Source: Helicobacteraceae bacterium (GTDB lineage Bacteria; Campylobacterota; Campylobacteria; Campylobacterales; Sulfurimonadaceae). From it: a stretch of DNA of 61,933 bases. The notes below the pieces were generated by a model. That model was not told where the DNA came from. It searched no databases and saw only the letters and a list, made by a program, of their open reading frames with translations. The DNA lies in assembly GCA_015493495.1 (NCBI GenBank), contig WGDB01000114.1:1-61933 (forward strand), in the 5' to 3' direction. Position numbers and translations under genes: made by a program. Shown here piece after piece: positions 8,010-26,335 of the stretch; the stretch's first letter is position 1; the number at the start of each line of letters is the position of its first letter.

Positions 8010-8831
8010 CTAGATCCAGATGTTGTCCAAAAGGCGTGTGCTGCCGCTTATAGCTTCGACAAGAATGATGGTATTACCTATCTCTATCTTCTCTATAGGT
8101 TCAAAAGCACGGTTGACGATGGTGACATACTCGACCTCTAAAGGGACTAAGATCTCAAGCATCTTTTCTCTGATCTCGTCAACACTGCACTCTTGGCGCA
8201 TCACCATCTGAGTCGCCACACGCAGTGACTTTATGATGTTCAAGGCTTCGACCCGTTCTTGTGTATTTAAGTAGGCGTTTCGTGAGCTCATCGCAAGACC
8301 ATCTTTCTCACGTACGGTATCCATAGGTACGATCTCGACATCCATAAAAAGGTTGGCTGCCATGGTCTCTATGAGCATTAATTGTTGGGCATCTTTTTTG
8401 CCAAAATATGCACGTGTTGGACTGACGATGTTTAAGAGTTTATTGACCACAGTCAGTACACCGGAGAAGTGTCCCGGGCGTGAGGTGCCTTCCATAATAT
8501 AACCACGGATGTTTGGTGCATTGAGACTCACTTCATCTGTACCATACATAGACTCCACTGTAGGATAAAAGAGATAGTCCACACCGCTGAGTTCACAAAC
8601 TTTTTTGTCTGCTTCCTCTTTACGAGGATAGGCATCAAGGTCTTCTCCCTCTAAAAACTGTGTCGGATTGACAAAGATAGAGACAACAACAATATCATTG
8701 GCTTTTTTAGCAGCTTCGATCAGGGTTCTATGCCCAAGATGAAGTGCACCCATGGTAGGCACGAAACCGACACTTTTCGGCTCCTCTTTCAGCAATCTTT
8801 GAAGTTCTAATGGTGAATGTACAACCCTCAT
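8010..8831 (-). CDS. panC: Pantothenate synthetase (pantoate-beta-alanine ligase)
   Basis: 273-residue cytoplasmic enzyme that condenses pantoate with beta-alanine using ATP, in the coenzyme A pathway. The nucleotidyltransferase fold shows FVPTMGALHLGHRTLI (HIGH-like motif, residues 23-38), FVNPTQF (53-59), GRYGKKDAQQ-like text as YFGKKDAQQL, and MSSRNAYL (KMSKS-equivalent loop). Length is typical. It is a single-gene unit between the recombinase-like gene and the divergent prfB. Its beta-alanine supplier panD lies far away at 55.6 kb in this window, so the pathway genes are dispersed. Confidence 0.96.
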   Translation of the reverse strand: MRVVHSPLELQRLLKEEPKSVGFVPTMGALHLGHRTLIEAAKKANDIVVVSIFVNPTQFLEGEDLDAYPRKEEADKKVCELSGVDYLFYPTVESMYGTDEVSLNAPNIRGYIMEGTSRPGHFSGVLTVVNKLLNIVSPTRAYFGKKDAQQLMLIETMAANLFMDVEIVPMDTVREKDGLAMSSRNAYLNTQERVEALNIIKSLRVATQMVMRQECSVDEIREKMLEILVPLEVEYVTIVNRAFEPIEKIEIGNTIILVEAISGSTRLLDNIWI

Positions 8832-8860
8832 CTTTTAAGCCCTTATAGAATATAATCGCA

Positions 8861-8866
8861 ATTATA
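8861..8866 (-). promoter_or_regulatory. -10 box of the panC promoter
   Basis: On the minus strand TATAAT sits 30 bp upstream of the panC ATG within AGATATAATTGCG. The same AGATATAATTGCG string occurs at the rplJ promoter, and GATATAATACGCG occurs upstream of the ferredoxin gene. This suggests a common housekeeping promoter pattern. Confidence 0.6.
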
Positions 8867-8904
8867 TCTAAGCTTATTTTAGAACACTGAATTAATAAAA
8901 ATAT

Positions 8905-8928
8905 TTATTCCTGCCTACGTAGGAATAA
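8905..8928. repeat. 24-bp perfect palindrome in the prfB upstream region
   Basis: TTATTCCT (8905-8912) and AGGAATAA (8921-8928) flank GCCTACGT. It resembles the short TTCC...GGAA palindromic repeats found dispersed in many bacterial genomes. It lies 29 bp upstream of prfB and could shape its leader or be a repeat-family member. I saw no second copy in this window. Confidence 0.55.
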
Positions 8929-8956
8929 CAACACATGCGAACTATACGGAGTTATT

Positions 8957-10057
8957 ATGGATCACTACGAGTACACAGAACTTTTAAAGACTTTAAACAT
9001 AAAGATGGACAACATCGCAGGTGTGGTTCAGCCTGATAAGATCAAAGCACAGCTCAAAGAGATCGAAGCTCTTGAAGCTTCTGATGGTTTTTGGAATGAT
9101 GCGGCCAATGCTGCCAATGTTCAAAAAGAGAAGACGCAGCTTGAACGCAAACTCGAAAAGTTCAGTGTCGCTCAAAATGCTCTGGTAGATGCTCAAGATC
9201 TTTATGAGATGGGAAAAGAGGAAAATGATGAAGAGACTCTGGAGATGCTATTCTCCGAGGCTGAATCTTTGGACGAGCAGGTCAAGAGTATGGAAGTCGC
9301 TATGCTCCTCAGTGGTCCACAAGATGCCAACAATGCCATCGTCTCCATACACCCTGGTGCCGGAGGTACCGAGTCTCAAGACTGGGCGGCCATGCTGCTT
9401 CGTATGTACATGCGCTGGGCAGAACGCCATGAATTCAAGGTCGAAAAAATGGACTATCAGGCAGGTGATGAAGCGGGGATCAAAGATGCTACGATCATCA
9501 TCCGTGGTGAAAATGCTTATGGGTATCTGAAAGTCGAGAACGGTATACACCGTCTTGTTCGGATCAGCCCATTTGACTCTAACGCCAAGCGCCACACCTC
9601 TTTTGCCTCGGTTATGGTCTCACCGGAGATCGAAGATGATATCGACATCATCATAGAGGACAAAGATATCCGTATCGACACCTATCGTGCTTCTGGTGCC
9701 GGCGGACAGCATATCAATAAAACAGAGTCTGCCATACGTATCACCCATATTGATACCAACATCGTTGTACAGTGTCAAAACGACCGCTCTCAGCACAAAA
9801 ACAAAGCTGCTGCTATGAAGATGCTCAAGTCCCGCCTTTATGAGTATGAGATGGCTTTAAAGCAGGCTGAGATAGATGGCGTGGAGAAGAGTGAGATCGG
9901 TTGGGGGCATCAGATCCGCTCTTATGTGATGCAACCCTACCAGCAGGTCAAAGACACCCGTTCTAATGAAGCCTATTCACAAGTCACAGCCATACTTGAT
10001 GGTGATATCGACAAGATGTTAGAAGGTGTTCTTATCGCACAAAGCCGCGGGAAGTAA
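8957..10057 (+). CDS. prfB: Peptide chain release factor 2
   Basis: 366-residue class I release factor that recognises UGA and UAA stop codons and triggers peptidyl-tRNA hydrolysis. Visible features are the coiled N-terminal domain, the SPF-type stop-codon recognition region ([15 protein letters not shown]), and the catalytic GGQ in [17 protein letters not shown]. The reading frame is continuous from the ATG, so the autoregulatory +1 frameshift at an in-frame UGA found in many bacteria is absent. The start is supported by a CGGAG Shine-Dalgarno sequence. The ate/bpt gene follows 14 bp downstream. Confidence 0.97.
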   Translation: MDHYEYTELLKTLNIKMDNIAGVVQPDKIKAQLKEIEALEASDGFWNDAANAANVQKEKTQLERKLEKFSVAQNALVDAQDLYEMGKEENDEETLEMLFSEAESLDEQVKSMEVAMLLSGPQDANNAIVSIHPGAGGTESQDWAAMLLRMYMRWAERHEFKVEKMDYQAGDEAGIKDATIIIRGENAYGYLKVENGIHRLVRISPFDSNAKRHTSFASVMVSPEIEDDIDIIIEDKDIRIDTYRASGAGGQHINKTESAIRITHIDTNIVVQCQNDRSQHKNKAAAMKMLKSRLYEYEMALKQAEIDGVEKSEIGWGHQIRSYVMQPYQQVKDTRSNEAYSQVTAILDGDIDKMLEGVLIAQSRGK

Positions 10058-10071
10058 AGCAGAACACATCT

Positions 10072-10803
10072 ATGAATCATCTACTCAACGAGTGTACACT
10101 TTCTGAAAAGTGTTCCTATATTCCAGACCATGAGCAAACTACCCATTATAAGATCATACAAGAGTGTGACATAGAATATAACGCCCACCTTATAGAACGT
10201 GGTTGGCGACGGTTTGGAAACATGTACTTTCGTCCTATGTGTGAGGGGTGTTCTGCTTGTGAGAGTATCAAGATCGATGTCAATGGCTACGAGTTTTCCA
10301 AGTCGGAACGCAGGGTGATGAAGAAAAATTCCCATATCAAGACTGTACTTCGTAAACCCACTGCATCACATGCTCATATCGCACTTTTTGAGAAGTACCA
10401 TAACCATATGCATGAACGGCGCGGATGGGACAGACAACCAATCAACATCAAAAATTATTATATGTCATTTGTCAATGGTTATAACGAGTACGGCTATGAA
10501 GTACTCTATTTTGATGAGGAGAAACTTATTGCTGTCGATCTTATAGACATCTTGCCAAATGGGATCTCAAGCATCTATTTTTACTATGATCCAGAGTACC
10601 AACATCTCTCACTGGGGAAGTACTCTATGTTGCGGCAGATAAGTTATGCCAAAAACAATCATCTTGAGTGGATATATATGGGCTATTATGTCAAAGAGTG
10701 TCAAAGCCTTGCTTACAAAGCAGACTACAAGCCATTTTTGACCTTGGAAGGCAGTCCAAATGAATCAGAGTTACCTGCCTGGTATAAAAAATCTCAAGAT
10801 TAG
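10072..10803 (+). CDS. bpt: Leucyl/arginyl-tRNA--protein transferase (N-end rule, Bpt/Ate family)
   Basis: 243-residue aminoacyltransferase that attaches an amino acid from a tRNA to acidic N-termini, marking proteins for ClpSAP degradation. The N-terminal cysteine-containing segment CSYIPDHEQTTHYK, the FRPMCEGCSACESIKI motif and the C-terminal GYYVKECQSLAYKADYKP segment are typical of the bacterial Bpt/ATE family. Bacterial members of this kind usually transfer leucine to Asp/Glu N-termini; that specificity is taken from family knowledge. The gene follows prfB closely and is probably cotranscribed. Confidence 0.92.
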   Translation: MNHLLNECTLSEKCSYIPDHEQTTHYKIIQECDIEYNAHLIERGWRRFGNMYFRPMCEGCSACESIKIDVNGYEFSKSERRVMKKNSHIKTVLRKPTASHAHIALFEKYHNHMHERRGWDRQPINIKNYYMSFVNGYNEYGYEVLYFDEEKLIAVDLIDILPNGISSIYFYYDPEYQHLSLGKYSMLRQISYAKNNHLEWIYMGYYVKECQSLAYKADYKPFLTLEGSPNESELPAWYKKSQD

Positions 10804-10808
10804 GGTTC

Positions 10809-11480
10809 CTACTCGATACCAAGCTCTTTTTTCTGCTTACTTAATACCTTCTCTTTTTCACGTTTTTGCTCTTGTGCGACAGACTTCTCAAGTGCCATCT
10901 CTTTAGCCTCTATCTTGGCACGGATACGTTTAATACGTGCCGCATTCTCTCTCTTTTCCTTTTGAGCTTCTGTCAACGTGGAAGTGTTGGTATCTTTTTT
11001 AATACTTTTCAAATACTCTTGATACATCGCATCCAAACTAGAGAGGTTACTGTCTTCACCAAACTCACTGTAATAATCAATGAGTTCATTTTTATAGTTT
11101 TCAGGGTTAATAACACCGCATAGTACCATCTTGTTAATGGTTTCACTGTCTTCATCACTCATCGCCTCTTTAAAGCGTTTACGACTGTTTAATATAATAG
11201 CATCATGTTCTGCTGAGAGTTTGCGAAGTGCTTTTAAATAAACCTTACTGTCAACTGATTTGTCTTTGGCATCAACAGCAAAACCCATCTCTTTCGTCGA
11301 CAATGCAAATGTTATATACGCGTCTATATCACCTTCATAATCTTTCATCGAAGGCATCTCTTTTAGTTTTTTAAAAGTCTCAATATCGTCATAAGTAACA
11401 TCACCCAAGGCTGCAAATGATTTTGGATTTTGAGCAAAAAGAGTGAGTGTAAAAAGTATTAGTAGTATAAATTGTTTCAT
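10809..11480 (-). CDS. Exported, highly charged helical protein, function unknown
   Basis: 223 residues from the internal ATG at 11480, which gives a proper signal peptide (MKQFILLILFTLTLFAQ). The ORF-track start ten codons earlier would place charged residues before it and has no Shine-Dalgarno sequence. The mature part is helix-rich. The last third (KREKEKVLSKQKKELGIE and preceding text) is dominated by Lys/Glu and looks like a coiled coil. I recognise no family. It is convergent with the bpt gene, with only 5 bp between the ends, and lies downstream of fusA on the same strand. Confidence 0.75.
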   Translation of the reverse strand: MKQFILLILFTLTLFAQNPKSFAALGDVTYDDIETFKKLKEMPSMKDYEGDIDAYITFALSTKEMGFAVDAKDKSVDSKVYLKALRKLSAEHDAIILNSRKRFKEAMSDEDSETINKMVLCGVINPENYKNELIDYYSEFGEDSNLSSLDAMYQEYLKSIKKDTNTSTLTEAQKEKRENAARIKRIRAKIEAKEMALEKSVAQEQKREKEKVLSKQKKELGIE

Positions 11481-11594
11481 AAGAAGACCTAATCTGTAAA
11501 TGTCCATCATTCTACACTCTAATTGCTGATAAACTTATATAAAATATAAATTTTGTGTTTAAATAGTGATATTTGTTAAAGGATATTTGAAGGT

Positions 11595-11633
11595 CTGTTC
11601 TTGGAGACCCAAGAACAGTGACGCAAATGCGTC
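11595..11633 (-). terminator. Double hairpin downstream of fusA
   Basis: Two perfect stems follow the fusA stop. GACGCA/TGCGTC (11620-11625, 11628-11633) comes first in transcript order, then CTGTTCTTGG/CCAAGAACAG (11595-11604, 11609-11618, loop of 4). There is no strong U-tract, so it may act as a weak terminator or a 3'-end stabiliser for the str operon transcript. Confidence 0.6.
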
Positions 11634-11647
11634 AAAGAGTGTAAAGA

Positions 11648-13738
11648 TTAACCGTTGCGCTTTTTCTGAATCTCTTCAGAAACTGCTCTTGGAACTTCAG
11701 CATAGTGATCGAAGTTCATAGCGTATGTTGCACGGCCCTGAGTTGCAGAACGAAGGTCAGTTGAATAACCGAACATCTCAGAAAGAGGAACGAATGCATT
11801 AACAATTTTGTTACCTGCACGGTCATCCATAGAGTTAACTTGACCACGACGTCTGTTAAGGTCACCGATAACATCACCCATGTTCTCTTCTGGAGTTTCT
11901 ACTTCGACTTTCATCATTGGCTCTAGGATCGAAGGTTTTGCCTTACGACAAGCCTCTTTGAATCCCATTGATGCAGCAAGTTTAAAGGCCATCTCATTCG
12001 AGTCAACATCGTGGTATGAACCATCATAAAGTGTAACATCGATGTCTTCCATTGGGTATCCTGCAAGAACACCATTAGACATAGCCTCTTCACAACCCTT
12101 CTTAACAGCTGGAATAAATTCTTTTGGAACCGATCCACCTTTAATAGCATTTGTAAATACAAAACCTGTATCTTTTTCACCTGGCTTAACAGTAAGGTAA
12201 ACATGACCGAACTGACCACGACCACCTGACTGCTTAGCGTATTTGTACTCTTGGTTGACTTCATCTTTAATAGACTCACGGTAAGAAACCTGTGGTGCAC
12301 CAACTTCTGCCTCAACGCTAAATTCACGTCTCATACGGTCAACAAGGATCTCAAGGTGAAGCTCACCCATTCCAGAGATAATTGTCTGACCAGTCTCTTC
12401 GTCAGTATTAACACGGAAAGAAGGATCTTCAGCAGCTAGTTTACTTAAAGCGATACCCATTTTCTCTTGGTCAGCTTTAGTTTTTGGCTCAACTGCAACA
12501 GAGATAACTGGCTCTGGGAAGTCCATTCTTTCAAGAACGATTTTTTCTTCACCAGTACATAGTGTATCACCAGTAGTCGTTGATTTAAGACCAACAACTG
12601 CACCGATCTCACCAGCATAAATATCTTTAACTTCTTCACGTTTGATAGCATGCATCTTAACGATACGGCCGATACGCTCTTTTTTGTCTTTTGTAGAGTT
12701 GTGAACAAATGAACCAGCAGACAGTGAACCACGGTAAACACGGATAAACGTAAGAACTCCAACAAATGGATCTGTCATGATCTTAAACGCTAAGGCTGCA
12801 AAATCGCCATCATCAGTTGATGGAACAGCTACTTCTACTTCTTCGTCATCCATTAGCGTACCCATGATAGCTTCTGATTCAACTGGAGAAGGCAAGTATG
12901 CAACAACAGCGTCAAGTAGTGTCTGAATACCTTTGTTTTTAAACGCCGTACCACAAACCATTGGAACGATTGCCATACCTAAAGTTGCTGCTTTGATAGC
13001 TGAAGAAATCTCTTCTTCAGAAATCTCTTCACCTTCTAAAAACTTCTCAGCAAAGTCTTCGTTTCCGTCAACTTCAGAGATAGACTCAAGCATCTTCTCT
13101 CTATATTCGTCACACTTGTCTTGTAGATCTGCTGGAATATCTTCAACATGGTAGTTAGAACCCATAGCTGCATCTTTATCCCAAACAATAGCTTTCATCT
13201 TAACAAGATCTACAACACCATCAAACTGATCTTCTGCACCAATAGGCACTTGAATAGGGACAGGGTTACCGTTTAGTCTTTCGCGAATTTGAGATTCAAC
13301 TTCAAAAAAGTCTGCACCCGTTCTGTCCATCTTGTTAACAAAAACAACAGATGGAACTTTATAACGGTTACGTTGACGCCATACTGTTTCTGATTGGGGC
13401 TGAACACCACCAACAGCACAGAAAACAGATACTGCACCATCAAGAACACGCATAGAACGCTCAACTTCAATAGTAAAGTCAACGTGGCCCGGTGTGTCAA
13501 TAATGTTAATTTGTTTATGATCCCACTCACAAGTTGTTGCAGCAGAAGTAATGGTAATACCACGCTCTTGTTCTTGTTCCATCCAGTCCATAGTAGCTGC
13601 ACCATCGTGAACCTCACCAATCTTGTGTTCTACACCTGTGTAGAAGAGGATACGCTCTGTTGCTGTAGTTTTACCAGCATCGATATGCGCAGCAATACCG
13701 ATATTTCTTACATCATTAAGTTTGTGACTTCTTGCCAT
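11648..13738 (-). CDS. fusA: Elongation factor G
   Basis: 696-residue translational GTPase that drives ribosomal translocation. The start is the ATG at 13738 ([20 protein letters not shown]), supported by an AGGA element. The ORF-track extension of 22 residues reads through intergenic DNA. The P-loop AHIDAGKTT, the DTPGHVDF G3 motif, NKMD G4 motif and domain IV SYRESI/GRGQFGH region are visible. It is the last gene of the rpsL-rpsG-fusA str operon. An unusual repeat-rich hairpin lies in the 241-bp space between rpsG and fusA. Confidence 0.98.
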   Translation of the reverse strand: MARSHKLNDVRNIGIAAHIDAGKTTATERILFYTGVEHKIGEVHDGAATMDWMEQEQERGITITSAATTCEWDHKQINIIDTPGHVDFTIEVERSMRVLDGAVSVFCAVGGVQPQSETVWRQRNRYKVPSVVFVNKMDRTGADFFEVESQIRERLNGNPVPIQVPIGAEDQFDGVVDLVKMKAIVWDKDAAMGSNYHVEDIPADLQDKCDEYREKMLESISEVDGNEDFAEKFLEGEEISEEEISSAIKAATLGMAIVPMVCGTAFKNKGIQTLLDAVVAYLPSPVESEAIMGTLMDDEEVEVAVPSTDDGDFAALAFKIMTDPFVGVLTFIRVYRGSLSAGSFVHNSTKDKKERIGRIVKMHAIKREEVKDIYAGEIGAVVGLKSTTTGDTLCTGEEKIVLERMDFPEPVISVAVEPKTKADQEKMGIALSKLAAEDPSFRVNTDEETGQTIISGMGELHLEILVDRMRREFSVEAEVGAPQVSYRESIKDEVNQEYKYAKQSGGRGQFGHVYLTVKPGEKDTGFVFTNAIKGGSVPKEFIPAVKKGCEEAMSNGVLAGYPMEDIDVTLYDGSYHDVDSNEMAFKLAASMGFKEACRKAKPSILEPMMKVEVETPEENMGDVIGDLNRRRGQVNSMDDRAGNKIVNAFVPLSEMFGYSTDLRSATQGRATYAMNFDHYAEVPRAVSEEIQKKRNG

Positions 13739-13762
13739 TATTGTTGTCCTATATATTTGTTT

Positions 13763-13838
13763 CGAAAATCGGAAATCGGAAATCGGAAAAAAGAGCATTT
13801 GCACTCTGCTTTCCGCTTTCCGTTTCTCGTTTTCCGAT
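13763..13838 (-). repeat. Repeat-built long imperfect hairpin in the fusA 5' leader
   Basis: The plus strand shows three tandem ATCGGAA units at 13768-13788 and then, after a short loop (AGAGCATTTGCACTCT), a matching series of TTTCCG units ending TTTTCCGAT at 13838. Transcribed on the minus strand this would form a long imperfect stem ahead of fusA. It is the only simple-repeat-like structure in the ribosomal block and could be a regulatory leader, a termination/processing site, or an inserted miniature repeat. Confidence 0.6.
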
Positions 13839-13979
13839 GGTGTAATTTAGCCAAGCTAGATTACGAAGATGTTTCCATCACACTATTTTTTAAAGTGCAT
13901 TTTCTGCACTTGAGTCTTACCTTAAGTAAAACTCAGTGTTAACAAAAAGAGTAACACTATTTTTGTTAACGGTCCAATA

Positions 13980-14471
<492 letters not shown>

Positions 14472-14567
14472 TTACTCAAAGCTTGCGCTCTGTATTGTCT
14501 CCTACAAAAATACTCTTCATCACTCACCTGAGTCTATGAAGTTATTGCGTAGTAAACGGACTTTTGG

Positions 14568-14939
14568 TTACTTAGGCTTCTTAGTACCGTACTTAGAACG
14601 TGCTACAGTACGTCCAGAGACACCAGCAGTATCAAGTGCACCACGAACGATGTGATACTTAACACCCGGAAGGTCTTTTACACGACCACCACGTACAAGA
14701 ACGATAGAGTGCTCTTGAAGGTTGTGACCTTCACCACCGATATACGAAATAACTTCGAATCCAGAAGTAAGACGGACTTTGGCTACTTTACGTAGAGCCG
14801 AGTTTGGTTTTTTTGGTGTAGTTGTGTAAACACGAGTACATACACCACGACGCTGAGGACAAGATACAAGTGCAGCAGATTTAGACTTCTTTACCTGACG
14901 CTTGCGCTCTTTACGAATCAATTGGTTGATTGTAGGCAT
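14568..14939 (-). CDS. rpsL: 30S ribosomal protein S12
   Basis: 123-residue decoding-centre protein. The family text is complete: [44 protein letters not shown], and [20 protein letters not shown]. The streptomycin-relevant lysines in PKKPNSA and GVKYH are the wild-type residues. It is first in the str operon; a TATAAT box lies 60 bp upstream. Confidence 0.98.
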   Translation of the reverse strand: MPTINQLIRKERKRQVKKSKSAALVSCPQRRGVCTRVYTTTPKKPNSALRKVAKVRLTSGFEVISYIGGEGHNLQEHSIVLVRGGRVKDLPGVKYHIVRGALDTAGVSGRTVARSKYGTKKPK

Positions 14940-14998
14940 ACAATTCCTTTATAAAATAAGTTCCAGTAGATTACCCACTAGGGAGCAATAAACGCGGG

Positions 14999-15004
14999 AT
15001 TATA
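14999..15004 (-). promoter_or_regulatory. -10 box of the rpsL-rpsG-fusA promoter
   Basis: TATAAT on the minus strand (GGTATAATCCCGCG), 60 bp upstream of the rpsL ATG. The GC-rich stretch just downstream of the box would be the initiating region, resembling the discriminators of growth-controlled promoters. No clear -35 is visible. Confidence 0.6.
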
Positions 15005-15194
15005 CCTAAATTAGAATAAATGATAACTTTACTCTATACCTTAGCGCTGAAAAAAGTAAACTGATGTGAAGGATATTTTAAAAAGAGAGGCTTAATATAT
15101 CATAAAACGTGATTTTGCACCATGACTATCGCAATATATACAGTTTATCAGAGTAAAAGAACACTACTTTGCCAAAATAGAAAAAGCACAAAGC

Positions 15195-15215
15195 TTTTCG
15201 CTATATAGGCGAAAA
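15195..15215 (-). terminator. Terminator after the exported rhodanese
   Basis: TTTTCGC (15195-15201) and GCGAAAA (15209-15215) form a perfect 7-bp stem with a 7-nt loop just past the rhodanese stop at 15227. The T/A-rich arms give a run suited to intrinsic termination in either direction. Confidence 0.55.
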
Positions 15216-15226
15216 AACTAAAATAT

Positions 15227-15691
15227 TTATTTGGCCAGAACCATCTCTCCAAAGTGATTATAGATGCTGTGTCCCTCTTCAAGCCACTCATCCAGTCCAC
15301 CTTTAAGATACTTGACATTGCTGTACCCTAACTGCTCTTTCATCGTTACAGCAGCAAGTGCCGCACTTTTACCCGCACGACAATAGACAACAATCAATGC
15401 TTTTTTATTAGGGATTGCGGCACCTACGTCAAATTCTAAAACACCACGTGCAATTTTCACATCTTCCTCAACGTCAAAAGTTCCCTCTTCTCTCATGTGC
15501 TCTTCACGAACGTCAAGACCAATAAACTCATCACCATCATCGATCATCTTCTGCAGCTCTTTAGAGCTGATCGATATCGCTTTTTTCTCTGCTGACTTTA
15601 CTAAGGCCTCACTGATCGCATCTCCTGCCATAAGTGGTGCACTTAAACCCAGGCCTAATATCATACCTGCTACTAATGTTCCAAATCTCAT
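15227..15691 (-). CDS. Exported single-domain rhodanese (sulfurtransferase)
   Basis: 154 residues from the ATG at 15691, which has an AGGAAG Shine-Dalgarno; the track start six codons earlier is a GTG that consumes this sequence. A signal peptide (about residues 1-23, ending SAPLMA) precedes one rhodanese domain with the active-site loop YCRAGKSAA, whose cysteine would carry the persulfide. The protein is presumably periplasmic and handles sulfane sulfur, which fits a sulfur-oxidising organism. It lies alone between rpsL and rpoC with its own -10 box and terminator. Confidence 0.9.
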   Translation of the reverse strand: MRFGTLVAGMILGLGLSAPLMAGDAISEALVKSAEKKAISISSKELQKMIDDGDEFIGLDVREEHMREEGTFDVEEDVKIARGVLEFDVGAAIPNKKALIVVYCRAGKSAALAAVTMKEQLGYSNVKYLKGGLDEWLEEGHSIYNHFGEMVLAK

Positions 15692-15717
15692 TTTCTTCCT
15701 TTTTTTCACTGTTTCGA

Positions 15718-15723
15718 ATTATA
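15718..15723 (-). promoter_or_regulatory. -10 box upstream of the exported rhodanese
   Basis: TATAAT on the minus strand, about 27 bp upstream of the ATG at 15691. No convincing -35 is visible. It suggests that the rhodanese is transcribed separately from rpoBC. Confidence 0.5.
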
Positions 15724-15825
15724 ATTTGTTATAGTTTAAGTTTTAAAGAGTTTCTGGTAAAAAATCATGATGTAAGTAAAGCTGTGTAGATTTGACAACA
15801 ATTGAAGGTGTTTGGAGCTAAGAAG

Positions 15826-15877
15826 TTAAGAGGCCTCTTCATGAGGCCTCTTAATGAGTAGTGCTTATAAAAGCACT
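15826..15877 (-). terminator. Tandem terminator hairpins after rpoC
   Basis: In transcript order, AGTGCTT/AAGCACT (15860-15866, 15871-15877) comes first, then a perfect 12-bp stem TTAAGAGGCCTC/GAGGCCTCTTAA (15826-15837, 15843-15854). They follow the rpoC stop at 15899 and separate it from the rhodanese gene. Confidence 0.8.
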
Positions 15878-15898
15878 ATAAAACAAACAAGCAAACGC

Positions 15899-24919
<9,021 letters not shown>

Positions 24920-25288
24920 TTACTTAATCTCGACAGTTGCACCAGCAGCTTCAAGATCAGCTTTTGCAGCTTCAGCAGTCTCTTTATCAACGCCTTCTTT
25001 AACAGTTGACGGAAGTTCTTCAGCAGCAGATTTTGCTTCTTTAAGACCAAGGCCTGTAAGTGCACGGATTGCTTTAATAACAGCAATTTTCTTAGCACCG
25101 GCGTCAGTTACAACAACATCAAACTCAGTTTTCTCTTCAGCAGCTTCACCAGCTACAGCGCCACCAGCTACAGCAACAGGTTGAGCAGATACGCCAAATT
25201 TTTCTTCGAATTCTTTAACAAGCTCAGAAAGCTCAAGAACAGATAGTGTAGAGATGAATTCTAATACGTCTTCTTTAGTTACAGCCAT
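24920..25288 (-). CDS. rplL: 50S ribosomal protein L7/L12
   Basis: 122-residue stalk protein that recruits translational GTPases. The N-terminal dimerisation helix region, the Ala/Gly-rich hinge ([15 protein letters not shown]) and the C-terminal domain with [22 protein letters not shown] are typical. It follows rplJ by 117 bp and should be made in several copies per L10. Confidence 0.98.
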   Translation of the reverse strand: MAVTKEDVLEFISTLSVLELSELVKEFEEKFGVSAQPVAVAGGAVAGEAAEEKTEFDVVVTDAGAKKIAVIKAIRALTGLGLKEAKSAAEELPSTVKEGVDKETAEAAKADLEAAGATVEIK

Positions 25289-25405
25289 AATAGGTTCCTT
25301 TATATTTTTAATTTAATTTTTGTAGATGCTATTTTTCACATCTCTCAGTTAAAGTCTGGAAGACTTTAATTTTGTCGTTAAGCGACTAACCTTTGAAGGG
25401 TGGGC

Positions 25406-25897
25406 TTACGCCTCTTCTTCTTTTTTCTTTCTAAGCGCATCGAGGCCAATTGTGAAGTTCGCAACTGGAGCCATCCATGTAGCAGCAAGCATTCCAAGAA
25501 GTTCTTCGCGTCCCGGAAGTTTTGCAAACGCTTCGATTTTTGCAAGATCAGCAGCTTCGCCATCAAGATAACCCGCTTTGATTACGAATTTACCTTCATT
25601 AGCTTTGTCACTTGCGAAGTCGTCAGCAACTTTAGCAGCAGCAACAACATCTTCAGACCAAACAAAAATGTTTGTATTTTTAAGCTCAAGACCGCTCATC
25701 TTTGCATTGCCAAGAGCAACAGTTGCAAGGCTATTTTTAATAACCTGAACTTTAACATCTTTAGCACGTGCAGATTTACGTAGTGTCTCTAGTTGAGAAA
25801 CAGTTAACCCTTTGTAATCACAAACGATAACTGCTGCTTTTCCTTCAAATGATTCGCTAAGTTCAGCGATCAGTTCAGCTTTTCTAGATTTAAGCAT
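25406..25897 (-). CDS. rplJ: 50S ribosomal protein L10
   Basis: 163-residue stalk base protein that binds 23S rRNA and holds L7/L12 dimers. The N-terminal VIVCDYKGLTVSQLETLRKSAR and KNTLA-like segment (IKNSLATVALGN) are diagnostic. In many bacteria the L10-L12 complex represses its own operon by binding the mRNA leader, and a long structured leader precedes this gene. Confidence 0.97.
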   Translation of the reverse strand: MLKSRKAELIAELSESFEGKAAVIVCDYKGLTVSQLETLRKSARAKDVKVQVIKNSLATVALGNAKMSGLELKNTNIFVWSEDVVAAAKVADDFASDKANEGKFVIKAGYLDGEAADLAKIEAFAKLPGREELLGMLAATWMAPVANFTIGLDALRKKKEEEA

Positions 25898-26097
25898 AGT
25901 AGTTCTCCTTTCCAGACTTTAACTTCAAGAGGGGCGGGTATGCCGATTAAGCTAACTGCAGACTCTGCAGAAACCCCCAACTATCATTAGTCCAAGTAAT
26001 CCAGAATTCGTGAAGAGCACAAAGCCCTCCAAATCGAAATCTTTATCTAAATATCCACTGATCTCTAGGTAAAAACATCACTATATTTTGAATTTGG
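25898..26097 (-). promoter_or_regulatory. Probable L10 leader (autoregulatory mRNA structure upstream of rplJ)
   Basis: From the predicted start near 26097 the rplJ mRNA would carry a leader of about 200 nt. It contains a GAGGGC/GCTCTTC hairpin, a CTGCAG-AGT-CTGCAG hairpin, and a GGGGG...CCCGCCCC long-range pairing close to the Shine-Dalgarno AAGGAG. Position and multi-stem form match the L10 leader class known from many bacteria. I cannot verify the kink-turn consensus by eye, so the assignment rests on position and structure. Confidence 0.5.
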
Positions 26098-26103
26098 AAC
26101 GCA

Positions 26104-26132
26104 ATTATATCTAAATACTTTTTTAATTACAA
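26104..26132 (-). promoter_or_regulatory. Promoter of rplJ-rplL(-rpoBC)
   Basis: On the minus strand TTGTAA (26127-26132) and TATAAT (26104-26109) are separated by exactly 17 bp. This is the best-spaced sigma-70-type promoter I found in the window. It lies beyond the rplA terminator and about 200 bp upstream of rplJ. Confidence 0.75.
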
Positions 26133-26301
26133 GTGGTTTGTCATAATTAATGTCTAAAGATCTCAGTAAAGCTACAATAATCCCACACTGGCACCTATAG
26201 AGGCTAAAATGTAAGTTGGATAGTATCATGCACAGAGTAAGTACGGTTAAAGTTATTAAGATATCTGTTATTAAAAGATAGAAGAGAAAAGTAAAAGAGG
26301 T

Positions 26302-26321
26302 CAAGCGCCAAAAGGCGCTTG
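26302..26321 (-). terminator. Terminator of the rplK-rplA unit
   Basis: CAAGCGCC and GGCGCTTG form a perfect 8-bp GC-rich stem with a TTTT loop on the transcript. It sits 15 bp past the rplA stop and is followed by a pyrimidine-rich stretch. It separates rplKA from the rplJ promoter. Confidence 0.85.
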
Positions 26322-26335
26322 GAAAAGAGGTTAAA

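Noticed and set aside
8957-9060. Programmed +1 frameshift in prfB
   Set aside because: No in-frame UGA interrupts the reading frame and the ATG start has a good Shine-Dalgarno.
13763-13790. Tandem ATCGGAA units as a CRISPR or VNTR array
   Set aside because: The units are only 7-8 bp, without spacers, and are mirrored by an inverted copy, which fits a hairpin better.
13394-13942. 182-codon plus-strand ORF in the track
   Set aside because: It lies antisense to fusA and its leader; the minus-strand frame encodes clear EF-G, and the plus-strand product is Cys/Thr-rich with no recognisable domain.
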